Under the pieces are notes generated by a model. That model searched no databases and was not told where the DNA came from. It worked only from the letters and a program-made list of their open reading frames with translations. This document shows, one piece after another, positions 55,964 to 63,348 of a DNA stretch of 64,000 nucleotides (position 1 is the stretch's first letter; every line of letters begins with the position of its first letter). The position numbers and the translations under genes are program-made. The stretch comes from an uncultured Marinicella sp. GTDB lineage: Bacteria > Pseudomonadota > Gammaproteobacteria > Xanthomonadales > Marinicellaceae. The stretch covers positions 248,001 to 312,000 of the forward strand of contig CANNAM010000002.1 in the NCBI GenBank assembly GCA_947502595.1, in the 5' to 3' direction.

Positions 55964-56752
55964 ATGAATACAGCAGCAGAGCAAAGAATAGGTTTGATCT
56001 ATTCAATTGGCTTACACGTGGTGATTGTGTTGTTATTGGTGTTTTCTACCCAGCAAGGCCCCAGTGTTGTGCCACCAAAAGGCATTGCCATTGAAGCTGA
56101 AATCATGGATTTAGAAGATTTTTTTAAAAATCAAAATAATCCCAAGCCTCAACCAGTCAAGCCTGAACCTAAGCCTGAACCTAAGCCTGAACCAGTCAAG
56201 CCTGAACTTAAGCCTGAACCTAAGCCTGAACCTAAGCCTGAACCTAAGCCAGTTGAAAAGCCGGTAATAAAACCCAAAGTTGATCCTGTCAAAAGACAAG
56301 AAAAAACCGAAAGGCAGAAAAAACTGGAAGAAATAAGGCGTCAAAGGGCAGCAGCAGAGCAGCAGGCCGAGCAACAACCAGTGTCTGCTGACAAACCAGA
56401 AGCGGAGATCACAGAACCCGATGCCACACCAGCTGTGGGGGTAGCCAATGGTGCTGCAGATCAGCGGCGTACTTTGCAGACTTTATATGTTGCCAGTATA
56501 CAGTCGGCAGTCAACCGGCAATGGGCCAGACCCAGCGGAACCCCTGCCGGATTACAGTGTCAAATCAAAGTCAACCAAATCCCTGGAGGCGGGGTGATTG
56601 ATGTGACTATTGGAACACCATGTAATGCCAGTGCGGTGGTGCGTAATTCAATCATCAATGCGGTTAAAAAAGCCGATCCACTGCCTTACTCAGGTTTTGA
56701 AGAAGTGTTTGACCGTCGACTTAATTTTATTTTTCAATATCAAGGAGATTGA
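55964..56752 (+). CDS. tolA: Tol system protein TolA
   Basis: A 262-residue TonB-like protein. The N-terminal helix (SIGLHVVIVLLLVFS) anchors it in the inner membrane. The middle is a PEPK repeat followed by a charged Glu/Arg/Lys helix (RQEKTERQKKLEEIRRQRAAAEQ). The C-terminal domain (residues about 165-262) includes TLYVASIQSAVNRQWARP and CQIKVNQIPGGGVIDVTIGTPCNASAVVRNS, with the two Cys of TolA domain III. It is shorter than E. coli TolA (421) because the central helix is short. It reaches to the outer membrane through the repeat region. Confidence 0.9.
   Translation: MNTAAEQRIGLIYSIGLHVVIVLLLVFSTQQGPSVVPPKGIAIEAEIMDLEDFFKNQNNPKPQPVKPEPKPEPKPEPVKPELKPEPKPEPKPEPKPVEKPVIKPKVDPVKRQEKTERQKKLEEIRRQRAAAEQQAEQQPVSADKPEAEITEPDATPAVGVANGAADQRRTLQTLYVASIQSAVNRQWARPSGTPAGLQCQIKVNQIPGGGVIDVTIGTPCNASAVVRNSIINAVKKADPLPYSGFEEVFDRRLNFIFQYQGD
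56159..56250 (+). repeat. 12-base tandem repeat in tolA (PEPK-type)
   Basis: About seven near copies of AAGCCTGAACCT encode K-P-E-P repeats, interrupted once by a Pro-Val variant. Repeat length polymorphism is possible. Confidence 0.8.
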
Positions 56753-56755
56753 TAC

Positions 56756-58039
56756 ATGAAGCAAATTCTTTTTTTATTAACAGTGCTGTTAACTTTCGAC
56801 AGTCAAGCCCAATTGAATATCACCATTGATGGCGGCAATGCTTCAGCCTTACCCATAGCGGTGGTTGATTTTGTTAACCCAAAAGATCCATTGCTGACAA
56901 ATATGGCCGAAGTGATTCGCAATGATTTGTCCCGCTCTGGCCAATTCAAACCTTTGAATCAAGATTTGCTGGTTGACCAACCTCGTTCGGATGCTGATAT
57001 TAATTACGGTACGTGGCGTTTATTGGGTGCAGATTTTTTGTCTTATGGTGACATCACTTACTTAGATGGTGACCGCATGGAAGTGCGTTTTAGACTGTCT
57101 TCTGTGGCTGATCAAAAACAATTACTGGCTTTGACCTTACCGCTGAACAAAGCCCAGGCGCGGGCTGGTGCACACTACATTGCAGACCGTATATACGAAG
57201 CCATTCTAGGTATTCCAGGCATATTCTCAACCAAATTGGCTTATGTCACAGCCACCAAAAATGGTGATGATTTTAAATACCAGATGATTGTTGCTGATTC
57301 AGATGGATACAACCCACAATCACTGGTCACCTCAAAAGAGCCGCTGTTATCGCCAGCCTGGTCTCCCGATGGTAAAAAGCTTGCCTATGTTTCATTTGAA
57401 CAAGGTAATTCAGCAATTTATATTCAAGACCTGAGCTCTGGGGCTCGCACTTTGTTATCAAGTTTTGCGGGAATCAATGGGGCACCAAAATTTTCTCCTA
57501 ATGGACAACGGTTGGCCATTACTTTATCTAAATCAGGAAATCCCGAAATTTATACCATCAATATTTTCGATAAAAAACTGACTCAAATCACCAACCATTG
57601 GGGCATAGACACTGAGCCTGAATGGTCACCTGATGGTCAATCGATATTTTTTACTTCTGACCGAGGTGGTAAACCTCAGATTTACCAAATTGATTTGATC
57701 AGTAAACAAGCCAAACGCATTACTTTTGAAGGGGCTTATAATGCCCGCCCAAGTTTGTCGCCTGATGGAAAATACATCGCCATGGTTCATGGAAACAACA
57801 ACCGCTACCAAATTGCTTTATTGCATCGGCCGTCTAACACCCTGCAGTTAATCAGCAGTGGCAGTCAGGATGAAACCCCAAGTTTTGCTCCCAATGGAGC
57901 GATGGTGTTGTTTGCAACGCGAACTGATGCCGGTAGGGGATTGCTTAAAGCCGTTTCAGTTGATGGCCAAACATCTAATGATTTGGTGTTATCCAGTGGT
58001 CATGTACGTGAGCCCAGCTGGTCACCATTGTTAAAATAA
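56756..58039 (+). CDS. tolB: Tol system periplasmic protein TolB
   Basis: A 427-residue periplasmic protein with a signal peptide ending DSQAQ. An N-terminal domain (residues about 22-160, PIAVVDFVNPKDPLLTNMAEVIRNDLSRSG) is followed by a six-bladed propeller with repeated SPDGxxxAxxS motifs such as SPAWSPDGKKLAYVS, EPEWSPDGQSIFFTS and RPSLSPDGKYIAMVH. TolB normally binds Pal, but pal is not downstream here. The ATG lies three bases after tolA. Confidence 0.95.
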   Translation: MKQILFLLTVLLTFDSQAQLNITIDGGNASALPIAVVDFVNPKDPLLTNMAEVIRNDLSRSGQFKPLNQDLLVDQPRSDADINYGTWRLLGADFLSYGDITYLDGDRMEVRFRLSSVADQKQLLALTLPLNKAQARAGAHYIADRIYEAILGIPGIFSTKLAYVTATKNGDDFKYQMIVADSDGYNPQSLVTSKEPLLSPAWSPDGKKLAYVSFEQGNSAIYIQDLSSGARTLLSSFAGINGAPKFSPNGQRLAITLSKSGNPEIYTINIFDKKLTQITNHWGIDTEPEWSPDGQSIFFTSDRGGKPQIYQIDLISKQAKRITFEGAYNARPSLSPDGKYIAMVHGNNNRYQIALLHRPSNTLQLISSGSQDETPSFAPNGAMVLFATRTDAGRGLLKAVSVDGQTSNDLVLSSGHVREPSWSPLLK

Positions 58040-58051
58040 CAGGAGCTACCA

Positions 58052-58477
58052 ATGACAACTACAGTATCCACCCAATGGGTTAAAGACTATACATTCGTGA
58101 GTACCAATCAAGCACAACAAAGTATTGTGATGGACTCACCTGCAACCCAAGGTGCTGAAAAGATTGGGCCTTCCCCGATGGAAGTGGTGTTGATGGGTTT
58201 AAGTGCTTGTGCTGGGATTGATGTGAAATTAATTTTAAGCAAAGCCCAACAAAATTTCAGCGACATACAAGTCAAAGTCAGCGCTGATCGTCGCGAAGAA
58301 ATTCCCAGAATTTATACCGATATCAACTTACATTTTATTGTTACTGGTGTGGACCTCGCTGAAAAACAAGTGGCTCGTGCTATCAAGCTTTCAGCTGAGA
58401 AATACTGTTCGGTTTCTCACATGTTACAAGACACGGTAAACATTACTCACAGTTATGAGCTGGTAGCGGAAAAATAA
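58052..58477 (+). CDS. OsmC family peroxidase-like protein
   Basis: A 141-residue OsmC-fold protein. The two active-site Cys are in LSACAGIDVKLILSK near residue 51 and AEKYCSVSHMLQDT near 115, as in OsmC/Ohr-type hydroperoxide reductases. The sequence fits the YhfA-like subgroup rather than Ohr. AGGAG lies five bases ahead of the ATG, 12 bases after tolB, so it takes the place that pal normally has. A strong terminator follows. Confidence 0.87.
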   Translation: MTTTVSTQWVKDYTFVSTNQAQQSIVMDSPATQGAEKIGPSPMEVVLMGLSACAGIDVKLILSKAQQNFSDIQVKVSADRREEIPRIYTDINLHFIVTGVDLAEKQVARAIKLSAEKYCSVSHMLQDTVNITHSYELVAEK

Positions 58478-58492
58478 ACTCTAGAACCAGAA

Positions 58493-58533
58493 ACACCATT
58501 GATTTTTTACTGTGCTCAATGGTGTGGGTTTTT
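58493..58533 (+). terminator. Strong intrinsic terminator of the ruv-tol-osmC transcript
   Basis: ACACCATTGA (58493-58502) pairs perfectly with TCAATGGTGT (58516-58525), followed by GGG and TTTTT. An outer CCAGAAA/TTTCTGG pairing may extend it. Confidence 0.82.
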
Positions 58534-58582
58534 CTGGATCTACTGCTAACGCAGGAAAATAGACTTTTAAGCACCAAGGCTA

Positions 58583-59101
58583 TTACTGTGCTTTGCTCAA
58601 GGTGAACTGAGTTTGCCACTTTCCTGACCAGTCGGGTTTGCTGCCATTGGGGTAGGTTTCATCGTACATAGTAAGTAATAACACCCCTGCCTTAAGTTCA
58701 TAGCGATAAAACAATTGCCCGCCTTCAAACCCAGGTACTTTTGCTACATGAGCGGTGGCTATTAATTTTTCACCATCAATGTAGTAACTTCCAGCGTTGA
58801 ATACTATTGAACGAAATCCTTTTAATATTTCTGCATCAGTGGGTTGAGATAAATTCTCAAAAGGTGTTCTGGGTGACTGTTTTGGACTCCACATCAGGGC
58901 ATAGTGGCTTTCACTGAAAATAAACATGCCTGGTTGTGCTGATTTAATTTTTTGGGTTTTCTCATCAGATAACCAAGTTACAGATTGAACCTCCCACGCA
59001 CCTACAAGTGGATTCGAAACAGTTTTATTGGCGGGGTTGGTTTGACAACCGGTGAGACAGAATAAGCAGACTGAATAAAAAATGTAAAAAATATTTTTCA
59101 T
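58583..59101 (-). CDS. Lipocalin-like putative lipoprotein
   Basis: A 172-residue protein from ATG 59101, with AGGA five bases ahead. The signal ends in lipobox LTGC, so it is probably lipid-anchored. The mature part opens NPLVGAWEVQSVTWLSDEKT and contains GMFIFSESHYALMW, NAGSYYIDGEKLIATA and FYRYELKAGVLLLTM, a pattern seen in lipocalin-like (DUF4488/Lipocalin_5-type) domains. The exact function is unknown. It is monocistronic and sits between the osmC terminator and the ABC operon. Confidence 0.6.
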   Translation of the reverse strand: MKNIFYIFYSVCLFCLTGCQTNPANKTVSNPLVGAWEVQSVTWLSDEKTQKIKSAQPGMFIFSESHYALMWSPKQSPRTPFENLSQPTDAEILKGFRSIVFNAGSYYIDGEKLIATAHVAKVPGFEGGQLFYRYELKAGVLLLTMYDETYPNGSKPDWSGKWQTQFTLSKAQ

Positions 59102-59176
59102 GTCTATCCTCAATAATTTGGTATGAATTTACTTTAATGATTCTTGTATTGGTGCGCAAGTTGAATTGGTGTATTT

Positions 59177-60952
59177 TTAGTCTTTATCAGTAAATTGCAG
59201 TTTGGCCAATTCAGCATATAAGCTGTTGTTATGAATCAGCTCCTCATGTTTACCCATTGCTACTATCTGGCCTTGATCCAGTACGATGATTTGGTCGGCT
59301 TTGCGGATGGTGGCCAGTCGATGGGCAATCACCAATGTGGTGCGTCCTTGCATGATGGTGTTCAAGGCTTCTTGAACCAACTTTTCGCTGTTGGCATCCA
59401 AGGCGCTGGTCGCTTCGTCTAACAACAGCACCGGTGGGTTGGTTAGGACTGCGCGTGCAATGGATAAGCGCTGAGCCTGACCGCCAGACAGCCTGACACC
59501 ACGTTCACCAAGGTAAGTGTCATAGCTGTGTTCCAACTGTTCTATAAATTCATCGGCATGGGCCAACCTGGCAGCTGCTTTGATTTCTTCATCGCTGGCA
59601 GCTGGTCGGCCATAGGCGATATTTTCACGGGCGGTGGTAGAAAAAATAGTGACATCCTGAGCCACCAAAGAAAATTGTGAGCGCAAGTCATTGAGTTGCA
59701 GTGTGTTTATGTCTGTGCCATCTAATTTTATGGTTCCAGTTTGTGGCTCATAAAAACGCATCAGCAGCTGGAATAGGGTGGACTTTCCCGACCCCGAAGG
59801 CCCAACCAAAGCCACTGTTTGACCGGGTTCCACAGAAAAAGAAATATCAGTTAACACATTCAAGTTGTTGCGGCTGGGATAAGCAAAGTTGAGGTTTTGT
59901 AGGCTGATGTTGCCCAATACAGGGGATTTTATCGGTATGGCTGCTGCACCGTCTTGGATGGTTGATTCGGTGTTCATCAGTTCAATGATGCGTTCCAGTG
60001 CGCCAGCGGCTTTTTTTAACTCACTCCACACGGTCGATAATGCACCCACTGAAGTTGCAGCCATAATGGCATACATCACAAATTGACTCAAAGTACCTGC
60101 GGTTATGTCGCCAGTAATGACGTCTTTGGCGCCCAACCACAACACAAACACAATCCCACCAAATATAACAAAGCCAACCAGCATCGACATGATGGTGGTC
60201 ATGCGGATTGAAGCAACAGCGGCTGTGAATGCATTGTTGATGGCTGCAATGAACTTATTGTTTTCTGCTTGTTCTTGTGCATAAGCTTGCACCGTGTGCA
60301 TGGCATTGATGGTTTCGGTCGCCAGTGCGGACGAGTCAGCGATGCGGTCTTGTTCGGCTTTGGACAGCTTTTGAATTTTACGTCCGGTTATGACAATCGG
60401 CAGTACCACCAAAGGGATGATAAAAGCAATGTACATGGCCAGCTTGGGCGCCGTGAAAACCATCATAAAAGTAGCCCCAAAAAATGTCACTGCTGAGCGC
60501 AAAGCAATTGAAAAGGTGCTACCAACCACAGTCTCAACCAGGGTAGTGTCGGTATTGATGCGCGACAGAATTTCTCCGGTTTTGGTTTTTTCAAAAAACT
60601 CTTGGGATTGAGTCATGACTTTGCCATACACCTGTTTTCGCAGGTCGGTAACCACCTTTTGGCCGATCCAAGAAACCCAAAAATAACGCAAAGAAGTGAA
60701 TAAAATCATCAATGATGAAACCACGAATACCAATAAAAAGTAATAAGACAAGGTGTCTTGGTTTTCCGCTGCAAAACCCAAATCGATCATTTGTTTGAAT
60801 GCCACCGGTATGGCTAAATTAGCTGCTGCACCAAGAAATAACAACAACAAAGCCAACATGATGTGTTTTTTGTAAGGCGTGATCAACGGTTTGATTAAAC
60901 GCAGATGATTTAAAGATGCCTTGTTATTTGTTGCTTCTGCTGGTGTATCCAT
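59177..60952 (-). CDS. MsbA/BmrA-like ABC exporter (fused permease and ATPase)
   Basis: A 591-residue half-transporter from ATG 60952 (AGGA nine bases ahead; a start at 60970 lacks one). The membrane domain begins LRLIKPLITPYKKHIMLALLLL. Walker A GPSGSGKST near residue 385, signature LSGGQAQRLSIARA, Walker B LLLDEATSALD and AHRLATI are intact. It belongs to the bacterial ABCB multidrug/lipid group and is not the Atm1 type of the exporter at 1348. The 5' end overlaps the hydrolase gene by 43 bases. Export of a compound that triggers the upstream MarR protein is possible but unproven. Confidence 0.87.
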   Translation of the reverse strand: MDTPAEATNNKASLNHLRLIKPLITPYKKHIMLALLLLFLGAAANLAIPVAFKQMIDLGFAAENQDTLSYYFLLVFVVSSLMILFTSLRYFWVSWIGQKVVTDLRKQVYGKVMTQSQEFFEKTKTGEILSRINTDTTLVETVVGSTFSIALRSAVTFFGATFMMVFTAPKLAMYIAFIIPLVVLPIVITGRKIQKLSKAEQDRIADSSALATETINAMHTVQAYAQEQAENNKFIAAINNAFTAAVASIRMTTIMSMLVGFVIFGGIVFVLWLGAKDVITGDITAGTLSQFVMYAIMAATSVGALSTVWSELKKAAGALERIIELMNTESTIQDGAAAIPIKSPVLGNISLQNLNFAYPSRNNLNVLTDISFSVEPGQTVALVGPSGSGKSTLFQLLMRFYEPQTGTIKLDGTDINTLQLNDLRSQFSLVAQDVTIFSTTARENIAYGRPAASDEEIKAAARLAHADEFIEQLEHSYDTYLGERGVRLSGGQAQRLSIARAVLTNPPVLLLDEATSALDANSEKLVQEALNTIMQGRTTLVIAHRLATIRKADQIIVLDQGQIVAMGKHEELIHNNSLYAELAKLQFTDKD

Positions 60953-61854
60953 GTTGCTGTTTCCTGCCATAGTTTGTTTGCTTTTGGCTTGAAAAAGCCA
61001 AAGTGCCCAATGCCGCTTAGACCCATCGATTTGGGGTCGATTATTCGTTTTTCTATGTGCCCATTGTCACGACCTGAAGCGCCACTTGTATGGCCAGCAG
61101 TGCCAAATTCTTGCAACAGGCCATCAATCGCTGCTTCTGGTGCCATGTCATCATCAGTAAAACCCAGGCTTAACAATGGCTTGTTAAACGCTTGCCAAGG
61201 GCTTAAATCAAAACCAAACTTAGGGTTAAACAAATAGTCTTTTTGTCGACCCCAGCTGGCCCATTGCTTGGCTGCGGCAGCTGGCCAAGGGTAGTTACCC
61301 AAACCCAACTTGTTGGCATCAAAGGTTAGTCCACGACTCATCCAAGGAATCAAAACATGCCACAACAGCATCAATTTAACTCGACCATTGAACGACCACC
61401 ATGGCCACAAGCGGTAATCCCCTTTTTGTGCTGTTACATGCAACAAACCATCAACCAAATCTAAATTCTCAGCAAAGCCAAGCAGTTGTCCACCAATGCT
61501 GTGTCCTAAGACCAACAATTTATCGGCTTTCAATGCAGACTTTGCCCAATTAATTACCGCAACTTGGTCCAGCCGACCCCATGCCTCAGCATCAGTGGGC
61601 ACACCATCGGGCAAGTTATGTAAGCCATCTTCCATGCCTCGATAGTTGTAGATAACCGCAGTTATGCCCTGATCGGCCATGTAAGCTGCAAACTCATGAT
61701 ACAGTCTGCGCTTAACGCCGATGGCTGGATTTATAATCAATACAGTAGAGTTTTCAGCACCAAACACAGCTAAATTAAGTTCGACTTCATCTGTTGTTAT
61801 GGTTTGCGCGTTAATGTACATATTCGGTGAGTCATTGTGGTGGTTCAAAATCAT
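60910..61854 (-). CDS. Alpha/beta hydrolase
   Basis: A hydrolase of about 314 residues (ATG 61854; 61821 and 61899 are other options). It shows the nucleophile elbow LVLGHSIGGQLLGFA near residue 125 (Ser), the oxyanion region VIYNYRGMEDG, the acidic residue in LGFTDDDMAPEA, and the catalytic His in LSGIGHFGFFKPKAN. It resembles serine aminopeptidase/monoacylglycerol lipase-type proteins. It overlaps the MarR gene at its start and the ABC gene at its end, so all three are one operon. The substrate is unknown. Confidence 0.78.
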   Translation of the reverse strand: MILNHHNDSPNMYINAQTITTDEVELNLAVFGAENSTVLIINPAIGVKRRLYHEFAAYMADQGITAVIYNYRGMEDGLHNLPDGVPTDAEAWGRLDQVAVINWAKSALKADKLLVLGHSIGGQLLGFAENLDLVDGLLHVTAQKGDYRLWPWWSFNGRVKLMLLWHVLIPWMSRGLTFDANKLGLGNYPWPAAAAKQWASWGRQKDYLFNPKFGFDLSPWQAFNKPLLSLGFTDDDMAPEAAIDGLLQEFGTAGHTSGASGRDNGHIEKRIIDPKSMGLSGIGHFGFFKPKANKLWQETATWIHQQKQQITRHL

Positions 61855-62386
61855 GTTCTCGACATAATTTAAGCTTTTCCTGGGTTGGTAAAAATTCACC
61901 GGTTAAACCACATTTAAAACTTTTGCTGTTATGCGGTTGGTGGAAACGACAACTCACACATTGTCCAAAACCTTGGTGGTTGTTTTGTTGTTGCCAGGCT
62001 TTGAGAAGTGACTGAATACCTGCCAGAATCACCGGTTCTTCTGTAGGCATGGTTACCATATGTTGGGCCATCTTGGCCAAACTTGATCGTCCTTTAGGAG
62101 TGAGAAAAATACGCACCACACGTTTGTCTTTTTCACATTTTTTCCTTTCTATGTGCCCACTGTTATCCATTATTTTTAAGCTTTGAGAAATACTGCCTTT
62201 GCTTTGTCCTAAGTACTCACTCAACGCTTGTGCAGTATTCGAATAGGCATTGCAAATTGATAAATATTGCAATATTTCAAGGTTAACCAATTGAAAACCT
62301 TCCGCGCTGACAGCTTGGCGCATTTGACTTTTATACAAGGAAGAAAGGCGCTCTAGCCAGATATCAATATTTTTTAACATGGGCAT
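61832..62386 (-). CDS. MarR-type regulator with C-terminal four-Cys domain
   Basis: A 184-residue protein. Residues about 10-125 are a MarR winged-helix (NLEILQYLSICNAYSNTAQAL, GQSKGSISQSLKIMDNSGHIERKK, LTPKGRSSLAKM). The remaining tail contains Cys143, Cys146, Cys159 and Cys175 as CVSCRFHQ, KCGLTGEF and LCREH, a likely zinc or iron-sulfur site that would make it a metal- or redox-responsive regulator. This tail type recurs in other MarR proteins with a Cys-rich CxxCRxF and CxLTG pattern; ligand unknown. It is divergent from the DUF4399 operon, with two palindromic sites between. Confidence 0.82.
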   Translation of the reverse strand: MPMLKNIDIWLERLSSLYKSQMRQAVSAEGFQLVNLEILQYLSICNAYSNTAQALSEYLGQSKGSISQSLKIMDNSGHIERKKCEKDKRVVRIFLTPKGRSSLAKMAQHMVTMPTEEPVILAGIQSLLKAWQQQNNHQGFGQCVSCRFHQPHNSKSFKCGLTGEFLPTQEKLKLCREHDFEPPQ

Positions 62387-62388
62387 AT

Positions 62389-62405
62389 AGTATCGTAACT
62401 AAACT
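62389..62405. promoter_or_regulatory. Putative MarR operator 1 (next to marR start)
   Basis: AGTATCGTAACTAAACT matches the perfect palindrome at 62446-62462 in 13 of 17 positions and lies two bases upstream of the MarR start codon, suited to autoregulation. Confidence 0.5.
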
Positions 62406-62408
62406 TTA

Positions 62409-62436
62409 TTGACAAGTTTAAAAAGTTAGGTATACT
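62409..62436 (+). promoter_or_regulatory. Consensus promoter of the DUF4399 operon
   Basis: TTGACA (62409-62414), a 16-base spacer and TATACT (62431-62436). It drives the plus-strand unit starting at 62493. Confidence 0.75.
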
Positions 62437-62445
62437 TGCAAATAA

Positions 62446-62462
62446 AGTTTAGATACTAAACT
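62446..62462. promoter_or_regulatory. Putative MarR operator 2 (perfect palindrome)
   Basis: AGTTTAGATACTAAACT is a perfect 7-3-7 inverted repeat just after the -10, around the expected transcription start. A bound MarR dimer would block the plus-strand promoter. Confidence 0.65.
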
Positions 62463-62492
62463 ATAATTTAATCAACTTAAAGGAGCACAATT

Positions 62493-62576
62493 ATGCATCA
62501 CTGTAAATTAGTAGAACTTGCAACACCACAGTTGGGTGCTAACAAGGCAATAACTTGGTTTAGGCCATCACTATGA
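62493..62576 (+). CDS. Possible 27-residue small protein at head of the DUF4399 operon
   Basis: AAAGGAG eight bases before an ATG opens a 27-codon frame (begins MHHCKLVELATPQLGANKAI) whose TGA overlaps the next ATG (ATGA). This is the only strong ribosome site in the leader, so the downstream gene may depend on its translation. I do not recognise it. Confidence 0.5.
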   Translation: MHHCKLVELATPQLGANKAITWFRPSL

Positions 62577-63037
62577 CTTGTTTAGCAACAACCACGCGAC
62601 CTTGGTTTGTTATGGGCATTTTAGCTGCTGCCCCAGTGCTGGCTGTCGAAACCGTGATGGCACCGAGCAGCGCGCAAGTTTACTTTGTTCATTTAAAAGC
62701 CGGTGATGAGGTAACCAGCCCATTCAAAGTGATGTTTGGCTTATCTGGTATGGGTGTGGCTCCAGCTGGGGTGAATCCCATTGATTTTAAGCAGGTTGGA
62801 CATCATCACTTATTCATCAATTCATCGATCAAACCAGGTATGTCTGGATTACCCATCCCTACAGACGATCAACACCTTCATTATGGTCAAGGTCAAACTG
62901 AAACAATGTTGAGCCTCAAACCGGGCACACATACCTTACAGTTGGTATTCTGCGACCCTCATCAGCGGCTTCACTACCCGGTAATTGCATCTGAAAAAAT
63001 AACCATTCAAGTGACAGAGAAAGACCATGAAAATTGA
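62573..63037 (+). CDS. DUF4399 domain exported protein
   Basis: A 154-residue protein with an N-terminal signal-like segment (about residues 9-25) and the DUF4399 pattern: GDEVTSPFKVMFGLSGMGVAPAGV, VGHHHLFINSSI, PIPTDDQHLHYGQGQTETMLSLKPGTHTLQLVF. Conserved His (HHH, QHLHYG) suggest metal binding. The function of DUF4399 is unknown. It is coupled by ATGA to the small ORF and overlaps DUF2024 by 11 bases. Confidence 0.85.
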   Translation: MTCLATTTRPWFVMGILAAAPVLAVETVMAPSSAQVYFVHLKAGDEVTSPFKVMFGLSGMGVAPAGVNPIDFKQVGHHHLFINSSIKPGMSGLPIPTDDQHLHYGQGQTETMLSLKPGTHTLQLVFCDPHQRLHYPVIASEKITIQVTEKDHEN

Positions 63038-63296
63038 TGTTTATGACAGTTATGCAACCTCAATGCGAGGTCATGTGATGCATTTTGATGTGTTTGTTGC
63101 TGCAACAACACCCGCCGAACAAGCTTTGTCTTTCGGCCGGCAATGGTTGACTTCTTTGGGTGAACCTGCCGAGGGTCTTAACCAATCACGATGTAAATAT
63201 TGCCACTCTGAAGTGGCCAACCCCGATGTGGAAAACCACATCAAATCCCACGGCTATTTCATCCTGCAGATGGAAGGCTGCCCAGCGCCTTATTAA
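63027..63296 (+). CDS. DUF2024 family protein
   Basis: An 89-residue protein, no signal. It begins MKIDVYDSYATSMRGHVMHFDVFV and has CKYCHSEVANPDVENHIKSHGYFI, a C-x2-C plus two-His arrangement that looks like a zinc site. The family function is unknown. It overlaps DUF4399 by 11 bases. Confidence 0.85.
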   Translation: MKIDVYDSYATSMRGHVMHFDVFVAATTPAEQALSFGRQWLTSLGEPAEGLNQSRCKYCHSEVANPDVENHIKSHGYFILQMEGCPAPY

Positions 63297-63348
63297 GGTG
63301 TTAATACAAAAATATGCAGGCTAAAAACCTGTTAACCGGAGAAATACA

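Noticed and set aside
56111-56377. Minus-strand 88-codon frame opposite the tolA repeat
   Set aside because: It is the Arg/Leu/Phe-rich shadow of the PEPK repeat.
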